From NCBI GenBank assembly GCA_903844215.1, contig CAIMSP010000139.1, forward strand, positions 1-56,838: 56,838 nt of DNA, in the 5' to 3' direction. Shown in pieces: positions 25,809 to 33,987 of this stretch. The notes under the pieces were generated by a model. It did not search any database and was not told the DNA's origin. It worked only from the letters and a program-made list of their open reading frames with translations. Within the stretch, counting starts at the first letter, position 1. Each line of letters opens with the position of its first letter. The DNA comes from an uncultured beta proteobacterium (GTDB lineage: Bacteria; Pseudomonadota; Gammaproteobacteria; Burkholderiales; Burkholderiaceae_C). The position numbers and the translations under genes are program-made.

Positions 25809-27955
25809 ACGCCACGGCGCCAGTTGTGAAAGCGCTCGACCCAGGCCAGCAAGCGCTGCGGTGCGTGGGCGCGCTTCCAGTTGCCGGCCACGTACTTGTT
25901 GGCCTCGGCCAGCGTGGGATAGGTGTGAATGGTGCCCAGGATCTTGTTCAGGCCGATGCCGTGTTTCATCGCCAGCACGTACTCGGCCAGCAGGTCGCCG
26001 GCGTGCTCGCCCACCATGGTCACGCCCAGGATGCGGTCCTTGCCCGGCACCGTCAGCACCTTGACGAAGCCGTGTGCCTCACTGTCGGCGATGGCGCGGT
26101 CCAGATCGTCCATGCCGTAACGTGTCACTTCATAGGCGATGCCACGCTCCTGGGCCTCAAGCTCGTTCAGTCCGACGCGCGCGACCTCGGGCTCGACGAA
26201 GGTGGCCCAGGGGATCACGCGGTAGTCGGCTTGAAACTTCTTGAACGGATCGAACAGCGCGTTCACCGCCGCGTACCAGGCCTGATGGGCAGCGGTGTGG
26301 GTGAACTGGTAGGGGCCAGCCACGTCGCCCGCAGCATAGATGTTGGGGAAGTTCGTCTGCAGATAGCCGTTGACCTGCAGCGTGCGCCCGGTCGTCACGC
26401 CCAGTTCCTGCAGGCCGTAGCCGCTGAGGTTGGCGCTGCGGCCCACGGCCACGAGCAGCGCATCGAACGCAATGCGGACCTCGTGCCCCTGATGTTCGGC
26501 GATGAGCCACTTGCCGCCTTCGACGACTTCGATGCGTTTGGCCATGTGCCCGACGAGCACGTCCACGCCCTCGTTGCGAAAACGCGCGGCGACGAGCTCC
26601 GAAACCTCCGGGTCCTCGCGCAACAGGATGCGCGGCGCCATCTCGACCTGCGTCACCTTGGAGCCCAGTCGCGCAAAGGTCTGCGTCAGTTCGCTGCCGA
26701 TGGGGCCACCGCCCAGCACCAGCAGGCGCTCGGGGCGCTGGCGCAGATTCCACACGTTGTCGGAAGTCAGCACCTCGACCAAGTCGATACCGGGAATCGG
26801 TGGCACGAACGGGCGCGCCCCGGCTGCGATGACGATGGCACGGGTCGTCAGGCGCTGCAGCGTCCCGTCGGCCTGCGTGATCTCCACCTCCCAGGGCGTG
26901 ACGATGCGGGCGCTGCCCTGCGCCACGTCGACTCCCAGTTCGGTGTAGCGCTGCACCGAGTCGTGCGGCTCAATCGTTTTGATGACGCTTTGCACCCGTT
27001 CCATCACCTCGGCGAAATCGAAATCCGCGTGCGCCGAACGAATGCCGAATTCTTTGCAGCGCTGCACGTGCGACAGGAACTTCGCCGAGCGAATCAAGGC
27101 CTTGGACGGCACGCAGCCGGTGTTCAGGCAGTCGCCTCCCATCTGATGTTTTTCCACCAGCGTGACCTTGGCCTTGACGGCAGCGGCGATGTAGGCCGTG
27201 ACGAGGCCGGCCGAGCCGCCACCGATGACGACCAGGTTGCGATCAAAAGTCCGGGGCCGCTGCCAGCGCGCGTAAACCTTGCGTGCCTGCACGCCTTCGA
27301 CCAGTTTGCGCGCGACCAACGGGAAAATGCCCAGCAGCACGAGTGACGCTAAGACAGCGGGCGAGACGATGGCGGCGATCGAATCGATGTGCGCCAACTG
27401 GGTGCCCGCGTTCACGTAAACCAGGGTGGCCGCGAGCATGCCGATCTGGCTCACCCAGTAGAAGGTCCAGGTGCGAATCGCCGTCAGACCCATGGCCAGG
27501 TTGATGACGAAGAAGGGCAGCACCGGCACCAGGCGCAGCGTGAAGAGATAAAAGCCGCCGTCCTTGGCCATGCCCGCGTTGAGCGCGGCCATGCGCTCGC
27601 CGAAGCGGGCATTGACCCAGTCGCCCAGCAGCCAGCGCGCGCTCAGGAAAGCCAGCGTGGCGCCGATGCTGGAGGCAAACGAGACGATCAACGTGCCCCA
27701 GCCCAAGCCGAAGAAGGCGCCCGCTGCCAGCGTCATCACCGTCGCACCCGGCAACGACAACGCCGACACCGTCACGTAGCCCAGGAAAAACAGGGCGCCG
27801 GCAAGCAGCGGCTGCGCCGCCCGCCACGCTTCCCATTCTTGCTGGCGCGTCTTGATCGTGACCAGGTTCAGGTACTGCCCGAGGTTGAAGCTGTAGAACA
27901 GCACAAGCAGGGTGAGCAGCAGCACCAGCACCCACCCACGTTGATCGATTCGCAT
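25805..27955 (-). CDS. TVP38/DedA membrane domain fused to mercuric-reductase-like FAD oxidoreductase
   Basis: A 716-residue fusion. Residues 1 to about 225 are a TVP38/TMEM64 (SNARE-associated/DedA) membrane domain with LPGATVMTLAAGAFFGLGWGT and FTLRLVPVLPFFVINLAMG. From about 240 a pyridine nucleotide-disulfide oxidoreductase begins: VVIGGGSAGLVTAYIAAAVKAKV, redox pair C276/C281 in GGDCLNTGCVPSK, NAD loop LLVLGGGPIGSELTQ, IYAAGDVAG, and the dimerisation domain with HTYPTLAEANK. It lacks the C-terminal vicinal cysteines and N-terminal HMA domain of true MerA. It may move electrons to a membrane-near substrate of the ArsS pathway. Confidence 0.9.
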   Translation of the reverse strand: MRIDQRGWVLVLLLTLLVLFYSFNLGQYLNLVTIKTRQQEWEAWRAAQPLLAGALFFLGYVTVSALSLPGATVMTLAAGAFFGLGWGTLIVSFASSIGATLAFLSARWLLGDWVNARFGERMAALNAGMAKDGGFYLFTLRLVPVLPFFVINLAMGLTAIRTWTFYWVSQIGMLAATLVYVNAGTQLAHIDSIAAIVSPAVLASLVLLGIFPLVARKLVEGVQARKVYARWQRPRTFDRNLVVIGGGSAGLVTAYIAAAVKAKVTLVEKHQMGGDCLNTGCVPSKALIRSAKFLSHVQRCKEFGIRSAHADFDFAEVMERVQSVIKTIEPHDSVQRYTELGVDVAQGSARIVTPWEVEITQADGTLQRLTTRAIVIAAGARPFVPPIPGIDLVEVLTSDNVWNLRQRPERLLVLGGGPIGSELTQTFARLGSKVTQVEMAPRILLREDPEVSELVAARFRNEGVDVLVGHMAKRIEVVEGGKWLIAEHQGHEVRIAFDALLVAVGRSANLSGYGLQELGVTTGRTLQVNGYLQTNFPNIYAAGDVAGPYQFTHTAAHQAWYAAVNALFDPFKKFQADYRVIPWATFVEPEVARVGLNELEAQERGIAYEVTRYGMDDLDRAIADSEAHGFVKVLTVPGKDRILGVTMVGEHAGDLLAEYVLAMKHGIGLNKILGTIHTYPTLAEANKYVAGNWKRAHAPQRLLAWVERFHNWRRGV

Positions 27956-28920
27956 CACAAGTCCTCGTTCTTTGCGGCGCGCGCCGGGCTGTAGTTTGGC
28001 CCGTGCGCAATCCTGGGGTAGTAGGAAATCCAGGCCGGGGATCGCGCAGGCCACTGCGCTAGAAACTCAGCCTGCCAGCGCTCGGCGTCGAAGCGCACCG
28101 GCAGCAAGGCCACGTAGGCGGCACCAAGTTGGACTTCGCACACGGTCGCATGCGGTGACGGCGTCGTGGCCACGCGCGTGATCAGGCCCGACCGGTCGCC
28201 GCTGAAGTTGGGCATGCCGGCGGCGCCGTTGTTCACGACGCAACCCACCGGATTTTCCGTCGAAGGCGTCAGCGCAAAGTGGCGCAGCGCGGGCAGACAG
28301 GTGTGGGTGCTAGCGAACAGGTCCACGTCTGCCTCCATGAAGGCCGATCTCAGCCAGGGCAGCGCGTCAACATCGTCCAGCGCGTTCACGTCAAAGCGCC
28401 AGCCGGCCAGCGACTCGGCGTCGCCATGCACCACAGCGACGCGGCATGGGCCCACGCGGTAGCGCGCAACCATCGGCAGTGTGGCGATTCTCTGCAAAAT
28501 TCCAGGGTGCTGCAGCGCCGTCGCCTTGAGCCGGCGATGGATCTGGTTGGAGCGTTCCACCGTGCCCGAATCCACGGCGTCGGGATAGGCGCAGCCGCAG
28601 CCCGCGTCATCAGCCGGGGAGTCGAGTTCGGCCTCGACGTTGCCAAGGATCGCGTCGTGCGCCAGCACCCTTTGGTTCACCTGCTCGAAGTTGCCATCTG
28701 CCACGTTGAACCAGTTGAAGTCGCCGTTGAAGCACAGGCGCGGCGCCACGCGCTCAGCCGCGGCCATGGCCTCGATCGTGTCCAGCGCCTGCAGGTTGCC
28801 ATAGAGGCCGCCGATGACATACAGCGTTGGCGTTTCGCGCTCGGGCGCCTGCGCGATGGCGGCAGCGCCGTAGCGGTAGCGCAAAGGACAGACGCGGCCC
28901 GCGCCGGGCGCGGCACTCAT
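27955..28920 (-). CDS. metallophosphoesterase-like protein with degenerate first motif
   Basis: A 321-residue calcineurin-fold protein. The usual first motif, D-x-H-G-N, is here GGLYGN (residues 37-42), so both first-shell metal ligands are changed. The second block is FNGDFNWFN (65-72) and the third is LGNVEAEL (92-99); later blocks are VVHGDAES and STHTCLPAL. Either it has altered metal binding or it is not a phosphatase. A subfamily of this kind is known from radical-SAM/selenodomain clusters. It overlaps the symporter gene by four bases and shares one base with the next start. Confidence 0.78.
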   Translation of the reverse strand: MSAAPGAGRVCPLRYRYGAAAIAQAPERETPTLYVIGGLYGNLQALDTIEAMAAAERVAPRLCFNGDFNWFNVADGNFEQVNQRVLAHDAILGNVEAELDSPADDAGCGCAYPDAVDSGTVERSNQIHRRLKATALQHPGILQRIATLPMVARYRVGPCRVAVVHGDAESLAGWRFDVNALDDVDALPWLRSAFMEADVDLFASTHTCLPALRHFALTPSTENPVGCVVNNGAAGMPNFSGDRSGLITRVATTPSPHATVCEVQLGAAYVALLPVRFDAERWQAEFLAQWPARSPAWISYYPRIAHGPNYSPARAAKNEDL

Positions 28921-30320
28921 GCCGCCACGACCGGGTTGGCGCTGCGATCGCGTTGCAGCAGCAGGGGCAAAAAGAAGCCGACCGTGCACAGCATCAGGCC
29001 GTAGCAATTCACGCCCAGCAGCACGCCATACTTGCCTGTTCCGACCGCCCAACTGTGCGGCACCCGTCCCAGTGCCTCCATCAGACCCAAGGCCACGCCG
29101 GTCCAAAACGCGAGGTGAAAAGATGCCGGCGAATAGCGCACCCGGCCCGAGAACAAAAAGATCGGCGCCAGGCCGATGACCATCGTGCCGCTGATGGTCG
29201 TGGCCTTGAGAATGTCCGTGCCAGCGATCATGGGCAGGTTGCCCAGCAGCGCGAAGCTGACCATCGTGAGCGAGCCCACCGTCATGGCCTTGGGTGAAGG
29301 CAGCCGACCCGCGAGCAGCGGCAACTCGCGCGCCACCAGTTTGGAGAGCGAGGTGAAGGTCGAGTCCAGCGTGGAGCCGGCCGAGGTCACCATGACCACG
29401 ATCATGGCAAAGAAGCCGGCGAAGCCCAGGCCCCGCGCCACCGCTGCGGGCACGTTGCCGTTGGCCACGATGCCGTGCAGCTTGGCGTGCACGCCCACCA
29501 GGCTGAAGGCGAAGATGGCGATGAAGCCGAGCACACCGGCGACGATGAAGGCGCGCAGCATGGTCTTCTCCGGCGTGATGAAACCGCGGTCCGTCAGCAC
29601 CGGGTCGTGGAACGGGTAGGACAAGGACTGCAGCAACGCCACCAGCAGCAGATCGACTCCTGAGTCGAGTGTGAACGTCCCCTGCGACAGCAGCGCCTGG
29701 GGCGAGTCCGCTGGCAACACGTAGGCCAGCACCAGCCCGAGGAAAAGGATGAACACCACGGCCTGGATCACGTCGCTGAAGATGGAGCTGCGCAGGCCAC
29801 CCTTGAGGCTGTAGAACAGCACGGCCGCCGTGAACAGCAGCGCGCCGCCGATGAAACCGCCCGAGCCGCCGGCGCCGTAATAGCCGCCCACCACGGCGGT
29901 GTTGCTCCAGACCTCGTTGAACAAGCGGATCAGGATCGCGACCGAAAAAGCCATGGCCGCGCCGCGACCGTATTTCTGGATGAGGAAGGGCAGCATGCCG
30001 GTCGCACCGTGGCGCGTGCGTAGGCGATAGATGACCAAGCCCGCCACCGGAATCGACAGCCAGTAGCTGGCGTAGGCCAGGCCGCCAACGATGCCATAGC
30101 TGGCGCCCAGGTTGGCGGCATTCGTCACGGATTTGGCGAAGATCCAACTGATGAAGATGCTCATCATCAAGGCCCATTCCGAGGCCGGACGACCGCGCTC
30201 GTCGTGGCCGCGAAAGAAGCCGGCTTCGTCCTTGGAACTGGGCACGACGAGGTACATCACGACGCCGAAGACGATCAGGAAGCCCCAGAAAAACAGGCCT
30301 TGATATTCACTCATGTTCAT
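28917..30320 (-). CDS. sodium:solute symporter family protein
   Basis: A 467-residue inner-membrane transporter with about 12-13 hydrophobic segments in the SSS (LeuT-fold) order. It begins YQGLFFWGFLIVFGVVMYLVV and contains WIFAKSVTNAANLGASYG, KYGRGAAMAFSVAILIRLF and SAGSTLDSTFTSLSKL, the serine-rich stretch around the sodium site. The substrate is unknown. As gene two of the ArsS-type operon, it may import a precursor or export the product. Confidence 0.85.
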   Translation of the reverse strand: MNMSEYQGLFFWGFLIVFGVVMYLVVPSSKDEAGFFRGHDERGRPASEWALMMSIFISWIFAKSVTNAANLGASYGIVGGLAYASYWLSIPVAGLVIYRLRTRHGATGMLPFLIQKYGRGAAMAFSVAILIRLFNEVWSNTAVVGGYYGAGGSGGFIGGALLFTAAVLFYSLKGGLRSSIFSDVIQAVVFILFLGLVLAYVLPADSPQALLSQGTFTLDSGVDLLLVALLQSLSYPFHDPVLTDRGFITPEKTMLRAFIVAGVLGFIAIFAFSLVGVHAKLHGIVANGNVPAAVARGLGFAGFFAMIVVMVTSAGSTLDSTFTSLSKLVARELPLLAGRLPSPKAMTVGSLTMVSFALLGNLPMIAGTDILKATTISGTMVIGLAPIFLFSGRVRYSPASFHLAFWTGVALGLMEALGRVPHSWAVGTGKYGVLLGVNCYGLMLCTVGFFLPLLLQRDRSANPVVAA

Positions 30321-30347
30321 GTCTGCGCCGAAATGAATGGCGCAGCG

Positions 30348-31346
30348 TCAATTGCTGCAACTCGGTGCCGGTGCAGTGGCTGCACCCAGCGCCCCGCCGC
30401 AACTCGAGCCCTGGCCAGCGGTGCAGCCAAAGCAGTGATCGGCCACGCGAATCGGCAGGTCTTCCAGCGCATCGGCCGCAATCTCACTGATGTGGCTGCG
30501 GGTGCGACGCCCCAGGCTCAACGGCAAACCCAATTGCTGGTTGAAATCGCAATCGAACAGATAACCCTGCCAATCGACACTCAGCGTGCTGCGGCACATC
30601 ACCTGGCCCAGGTTGCCCTCCTGGTGCGCGCCGCGCAACAACTCCATGTAGTTGTAAAACTGACCCTTGGACACCAACATTGAGCCAAAGCGCTGGATTG
30701 GCATGTTGGCCAGCGTGAACAGTTGATCGAAGGCGACGTCGAAATGCTGGGCCAGATGCTGCTTGTACTCGCGCTCCAGCGCCTGCTGGGGTGGCGGCAG
30801 GCTCGGCCCCTGCGGGTTGTAGACCAGGTTCAGGACCAGGCCCGAACCGGGGCGGGCATAGCCGAGCGCGTTCAGGCGCTGCAGGCCGCGGATGCTGGCG
30901 TCAAACGTGCCCTTGCCGCGCTGGCGGTCCACGTTGTCTTCCTGGTAGCAGGGCAAGGAGGCGACGACTTCAACCCCGTGCGCAGCCAAGAACTCGGCCA
31001 GATCTTCGTGTCCCGGTTCTTCCAGAATGGTGAGGTTGCAGCGGTCGATGACGCGCACGCCGCGCGAGCGGGCTGCGACGACAAGGGCGCGGAAATGCGG
31101 ATTGAGTTCGGGTGCGCCACCGGTCAGGTCCAGCGTTCTGACGTCCGCGCTGGCGGCCAGAAACGCGATCACGGCGGCGATGGTGTCGCCCGACATCTCC
31201 TCGGTCCGGTTTGGCCCGGCGTTCACGTGGCAGTGGGTGCAACTCTGGTTGCAGCGGTAGCCCAGGTTGATCTGAAGGGTGTCGGCGATGCCCCGGCGCA
31301 GCGCCGGAAAGTCGGTCTGGGTCAGAAGGGGGAGTGTGGCGTGCAT
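30348..31346 (-). CDS. arsS: radical-SAM/Cys-rich protein, ArsS (arsenosugar biosynthesis) type
   Basis: A 332-residue radical-SAM enzyme. The cluster cysteines are C32, C36 and C39 in YRCNQSCTHCH, followed by EEMSGDTI and the GGE-like LTGGAPELN. The C-terminal Cys-rich domain has C305, C308 and C316 (CFGCTAGQGSSCGG), matching the rSAM/selenodomain family; members with arsM neighbours make 5'-deoxy-5'-dimethylarsinoyl-adenosine. No arsM is in this window, so arsenosugar synthesis is inferred from the family. It is the first gene of an eight-gene operon. Substrate arsenic vs selenium is unproven. Confidence 0.85.
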   Translation of the reverse strand: MHATLPLLTQTDFPALRRGIADTLQINLGYRCNQSCTHCHVNAGPNRTEEMSGDTIAAVIAFLAASADVRTLDLTGGAPELNPHFRALVVAARSRGVRVIDRCNLTILEEPGHEDLAEFLAAHGVEVVASLPCYQEDNVDRQRGKGTFDASIRGLQRLNALGYARPGSGLVLNLVYNPQGPSLPPPQQALEREYKQHLAQHFDVAFDQLFTLANMPIQRFGSMLVSKGQFYNYMELLRGAHQEGNLGQVMCRSTLSVDWQGYLFDCDFNQQLGLPLSLGRRTRSHISEIAADALEDLPIRVADHCFGCTAGQGSSCGGALGAATAPAPSCSN

Positions 31347-31447
31347 GGTGTTGCCTGAATGTTGTAGCCCATTAGACGGGCCAAGCGTTGAAATCTTACA
31401 GTGACGCCGAAAAATTTGGAGCGCCGACAGATTTGAGTTGCTGAAAA

Positions 31448-31496
31448 GTACCGCTTTGGGTACGATTAACCGCTATTTCAATACTTTTATTGTATT
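31448..31496. promoter_or_regulatory. two inverted repeats upstream of the toxin-antitoxin operon
   Basis: Two short perfect inverted repeats sit just before the antitoxin start: GTACC-6-GGTAC at 31448-31463 and AATAC-7-GTATT at 31480-31496, the second ending three bases from the ATG. The stretch is AT-rich compared with its surroundings. Antitoxins of the Phd/YefM type repress their own operon through such sites, so these are candidate operators. No confident -35/-10 pair is called. Confidence 0.5.
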
Positions 31497-31499
31497 TGT

Positions 31500-31772
31500 A
31501 TGAACCACAACACGGTCTCCGTTGCTGAAATCAAGCGCCGTGGCATGTCGGCCATTGCCGACAGCTTGCGGCGTGGTCCGGTGCACATCATCAAAAGAAA
31601 CAAGATGGCCGCCGTTGTTCTATCCGAGAGTGACTATCAGCGCCTCACCAATCAAAAGTTGCCCGCTCCATCGGGCATGACGGCGATGCAGTGGTTGCTG
31701 GCGCAGCCAACCGTCGGCAACCGAAGCAAAAATCAAATCGATGCTGACCTCAAAGCAGAGCGTGCCTGGTGA
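31500..31772 (+). CDS. Phd/YefM-type antitoxin
   Basis: A 90-residue protein with an N-terminal Phd/YefM DNA-binding fold: NTVSVAEIKRRGMSAIADSLRRGPVHIIKRNKMAAVVLSESDYQRL. The C-terminal half, from about residue 50, is the likely disordered segment that wraps the toxin (TAMQWLLAQP...IDADLKAERAW). It overlaps the PIN-domain toxin gene by four bases (GTGA). No strong ribosome binding site precedes its start, so it may rely on a short leader. Confidence 0.87.
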   Translation: MNHNTVSVAEIKRRGMSAIADSLRRGPVHIIKRNKMAAVVLSESDYQRLTNQKLPAPSGMTAMQWLLAQPTVGNRSKNQIDADLKAERAW

Positions 31773-32182
31773 TCGCGTTCTTCGATTCAAGCGCCCTTAT
31801 CTATCTGCTTGAGGGTAGCGAGCCGTTCTCCACCAAGATTCGTCGGGAACTGGCGAGCGCTGCAAGAAGGCACCCTGACCTTGGTGCTGGCGTGTCACGT
31901 CTGACCTGGTTGGAGTGTCGTGTGGGCCCTATGAAAGCCAATGACAGTGTGGCCTTGGCGGCATTCGATGCCTTCTTTGCGCGCGCTGACTTGGTGTGGG
32001 TTGAGCTAAACCAAAATGTCGTGGAACTGGCGGCGGCGATCCGCGTCAAGCACGGACTGAAGACGCCGGATTCGTTGCAGGCGGCAAGCTGCTTGCAGTT
32101 GGGATCTGAACACCTTTTTCTGACCGGTGATTCTTCGTTCAAGCGCGTGAACGGATTGAATGTGAAGATATTGCACGGATAG
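31769..32182 (+). CDS. PIN-domain toxin (VapC-like)
   Basis: A 137-residue PIN-domain ribonuclease toxin. Acidic active-site residues are visible: D6 in IAFFDSSALIYLLEG, the glutamate in LTWLECRVG, D in LKTPDSLQAA and D in FLTGDSSF. PIN toxins cut specific RNAs such as initiator tRNA or rRNA loops; the target here is unknown. It starts at a GTG that overlaps the antitoxin stop. The pair separates the ArsS-type operon from ffh and looks like a small inserted unit. Confidence 0.87.
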   Translation: MIAFFDSSALIYLLEGSEPFSTKIRRELASAARRHPDLGAGVSRLTWLECRVGPMKANDSVALAAFDAFFARADLVWVELNQNVVELAAAIRVKHGLKTPDSLQAASCLQLGSEHLFLTGDSSFKRVNGLNVKILHG

Positions 32183-32470
32183 GTGCTTCGGGGTGCACCA
32201 TTGTCGGCATTGGTCGTGTTGCCGGAGGTTGCGCTACCGGTCGGGCTGTTTGAGTTGATGGCCGACTGGTCCCGCTGCGGTCCCGACCACCCATCGGAAA
32301 AATTGATTGTCGAAGTTGGATGACCGCTTCCAGGGTTTTCCTGGGAAGTCATTGCACTGCGAAAACGAGCGCTCGGCGCGCTGCCAAGGCCAAGCGTGGC
32401 CTTGACCCTTGGACCGGCTCAAGACAGGCCAAGCTCAGTCCGAACGACGTACGGCCAGTGAACGGCCGGC
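32183..32470. other. gene-free region with a perfect hairpin
   Basis: 288 bases between the toxin gene and the 3' end of ffh with no credible gene. It contains a perfect eight-pair hairpin with a four-base loop at 32385-32404 (arm CAAGGCCA). It is downstream of ffh on the minus strand and has no T-run after it, so a terminator role is only possible. Nothing else was recognised. Confidence 0.5.
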
Positions 32471-33844
32471 TCAGCGCGGCATCCCCGGCATGCCGCCCAT
32501 GCCCTTCATGCCGCCCAGGCGCTTCATCATCTTCATCATGCCGCCGCCCTTCATCTTCTTCATCATGTCCTGCATCTGCTCAAATTCCTTGAGCATGCGG
32601 TTGACTTCCTGCACGTGCACCCCGGCGCCAGCGGCGATGCGGCGCTTGCGTGTGGCCTTGATGAGCTCGGGCTTGCGGCGCTCCAGCGGCGTCATGCTGT
32701 GGATCATGCCTTCCTTGCGCTTGATGTCGCGCTCGGCGCGGTCCATGTCAACCTGGCCGGCCTTGGCCGCCATGGCCGCGGGCAGCTTGTCCATCAGGCT
32801 GGAGAGGCCGCCCATGCTCTTCATCTGCTGGATCTGGGCCAGAAAATCGTTCAGGTCGAAGGCCGCGCCGCTCTTGACCTTGGCCGCGAGTTTTTGCGCC
32901 GCCTCCACGTTGACCCCGGCCGTGACCTGCTCGACCAGCGCCAGAATGTCGCCCATGCCCAGGATGCGCCCGGCGTGGCGCTCGGCGTCGAAGACCTCCA
33001 GGCCGTCGATCTTCTCCGAGGTGCCGGCAAACTTGATGGGTGCGCCCGTGACCTGGCGCACCGAGAGCGCCGCGCCGCCGCGCGAGTCGCCGTCGAGCTT
33101 GGTCAGGATGATGCCGGTCAGCGGCAGCGCTTCCTTGAAGGCGCGCGCCGTGTTGATCGCGTCCTGGCCCTGCATGGCGTCCACCACGAACAGCGTCTCC
33201 ACCGGATTGAGCACCTCGTGCAGCGCCTTGATTTCCTGCATCAGCGCTTCGTCGATGGCCAAGCGCCCGGCCGTGTCCACCAGCAGCACGTCAAAGAAAT
33301 GGCGGCGCGCATAGTCCAGCGCGGCGCGCGCAATGTCCAGCGGCTTCTGGTCCGGCGAACTGGGGAACCACTCGGCGCCGGCTTGCGCCGTGACCACCTT
33401 GAGCTGTTCGATCGCCGCCGGGCGGTACACGTCGCCCGAGACCGTGAGCACCTTCTTCTTGCGCTTCTCGATCAGGTGCTTGGCCAATTTTGCGGTGGTC
33501 GTGGTCTTGCCCGCGCCCTGCAGGCCCGCCATCAGGATCACCGCCGGGGGCTGGGCCGCCAGATTGATGTCGGAGACGCCCTGCCCCATGGTGGCGGCGA
33601 GTTCGCGGTTCACGATGGCCACCAGCGCCTGGCCCGGCGAGAGCGAACCCAGCACCTCCTGGCCCAGCGCCTTGTCCTTGACGCGGGCGATGAAATCGCG
33701 CACCACCGGCAGGGCCACATCGGCCTCGAGCAAGGCCATGCGCACTTCGCGCAGCATGTCGGTGACATTGGATTCGGTGATGCGCGCCTGGCCGCTGATG
33801 TGTTTGACCAGGCGGGAAAGTTTGTCGGAAAGTGCGGATGCCAT
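32471..33844 (-). CDS. ffh: signal recognition particle protein Ffh
   Basis: A 457-residue SRP54 GTPase that targets membrane proteins co-translationally with 4.5S RNA. N domain: residues 1-90. G domain: GLQGAGKTTTTAKLAKHL (P-loop), DVYRPAAIEQL, LLVDTAGRL, TKLDGDSRGGAALS. The M domain is methionine-rich (EFEQMQDMMKKMKGGGMMKMMKRLGGMKG, ending PGMPR). ATG 33844 begins MASALSDKLSRLVKHISG, the normal N-terminus. Divergent from the cytochrome c assembly gene, with 143 bases between the starts. Confidence 0.96.
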   Translation of the reverse strand: MASALSDKLSRLVKHISGQARITESNVTDMLREVRMALLEADVALPVVRDFIARVKDKALGQEVLGSLSPGQALVAIVNRELAATMGQGVSDINLAAQPPAVILMAGLQGAGKTTTTAKLAKHLIEKRKKKVLTVSGDVYRPAAIEQLKVVTAQAGAEWFPSSPDQKPLDIARAALDYARRHFFDVLLVDTAGRLAIDEALMQEIKALHEVLNPVETLFVVDAMQGQDAINTARAFKEALPLTGIILTKLDGDSRGGAALSVRQVTGAPIKFAGTSEKIDGLEVFDAERHAGRILGMGDILALVEQVTAGVNVEAAQKLAAKVKSGAAFDLNDFLAQIQQMKSMGGLSSLMDKLPAAMAAKAGQVDMDRAERDIKRKEGMIHSMTPLERRKPELIKATRKRRIAAGAGVHVQEVNRMLKEFEQMQDMMKKMKGGGMMKMMKRLGGMKGMGGMPGMPR

Positions 33845-33987
33845 GGGGCTGTGTCCCGAACGCCGGGACCCTGGTTGAATGCCAAGGAATGCTGGCAAAG
33901 TGCAAAGCGTCAAGCGCTCGCTTTCATGCCAGGGCCGCGACGCGCACCGAGTCATGCAAATGAGTTCTTTGACGTTAAACTGTAGCC

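Noticed and set aside
25457-27346. 629-residue open frame antisense to the DedA-reductase gene
   Set aside because: Shadow of a well-supported fusion with intact redox and cofactor motifs.
25805-27955. Reading the gene as mercuric reductase merA
   Set aside because: It lacks the HMA domain and the C-terminal vicinal cysteines of MerA and has a DedA-type membrane domain; no mer genes are nearby.
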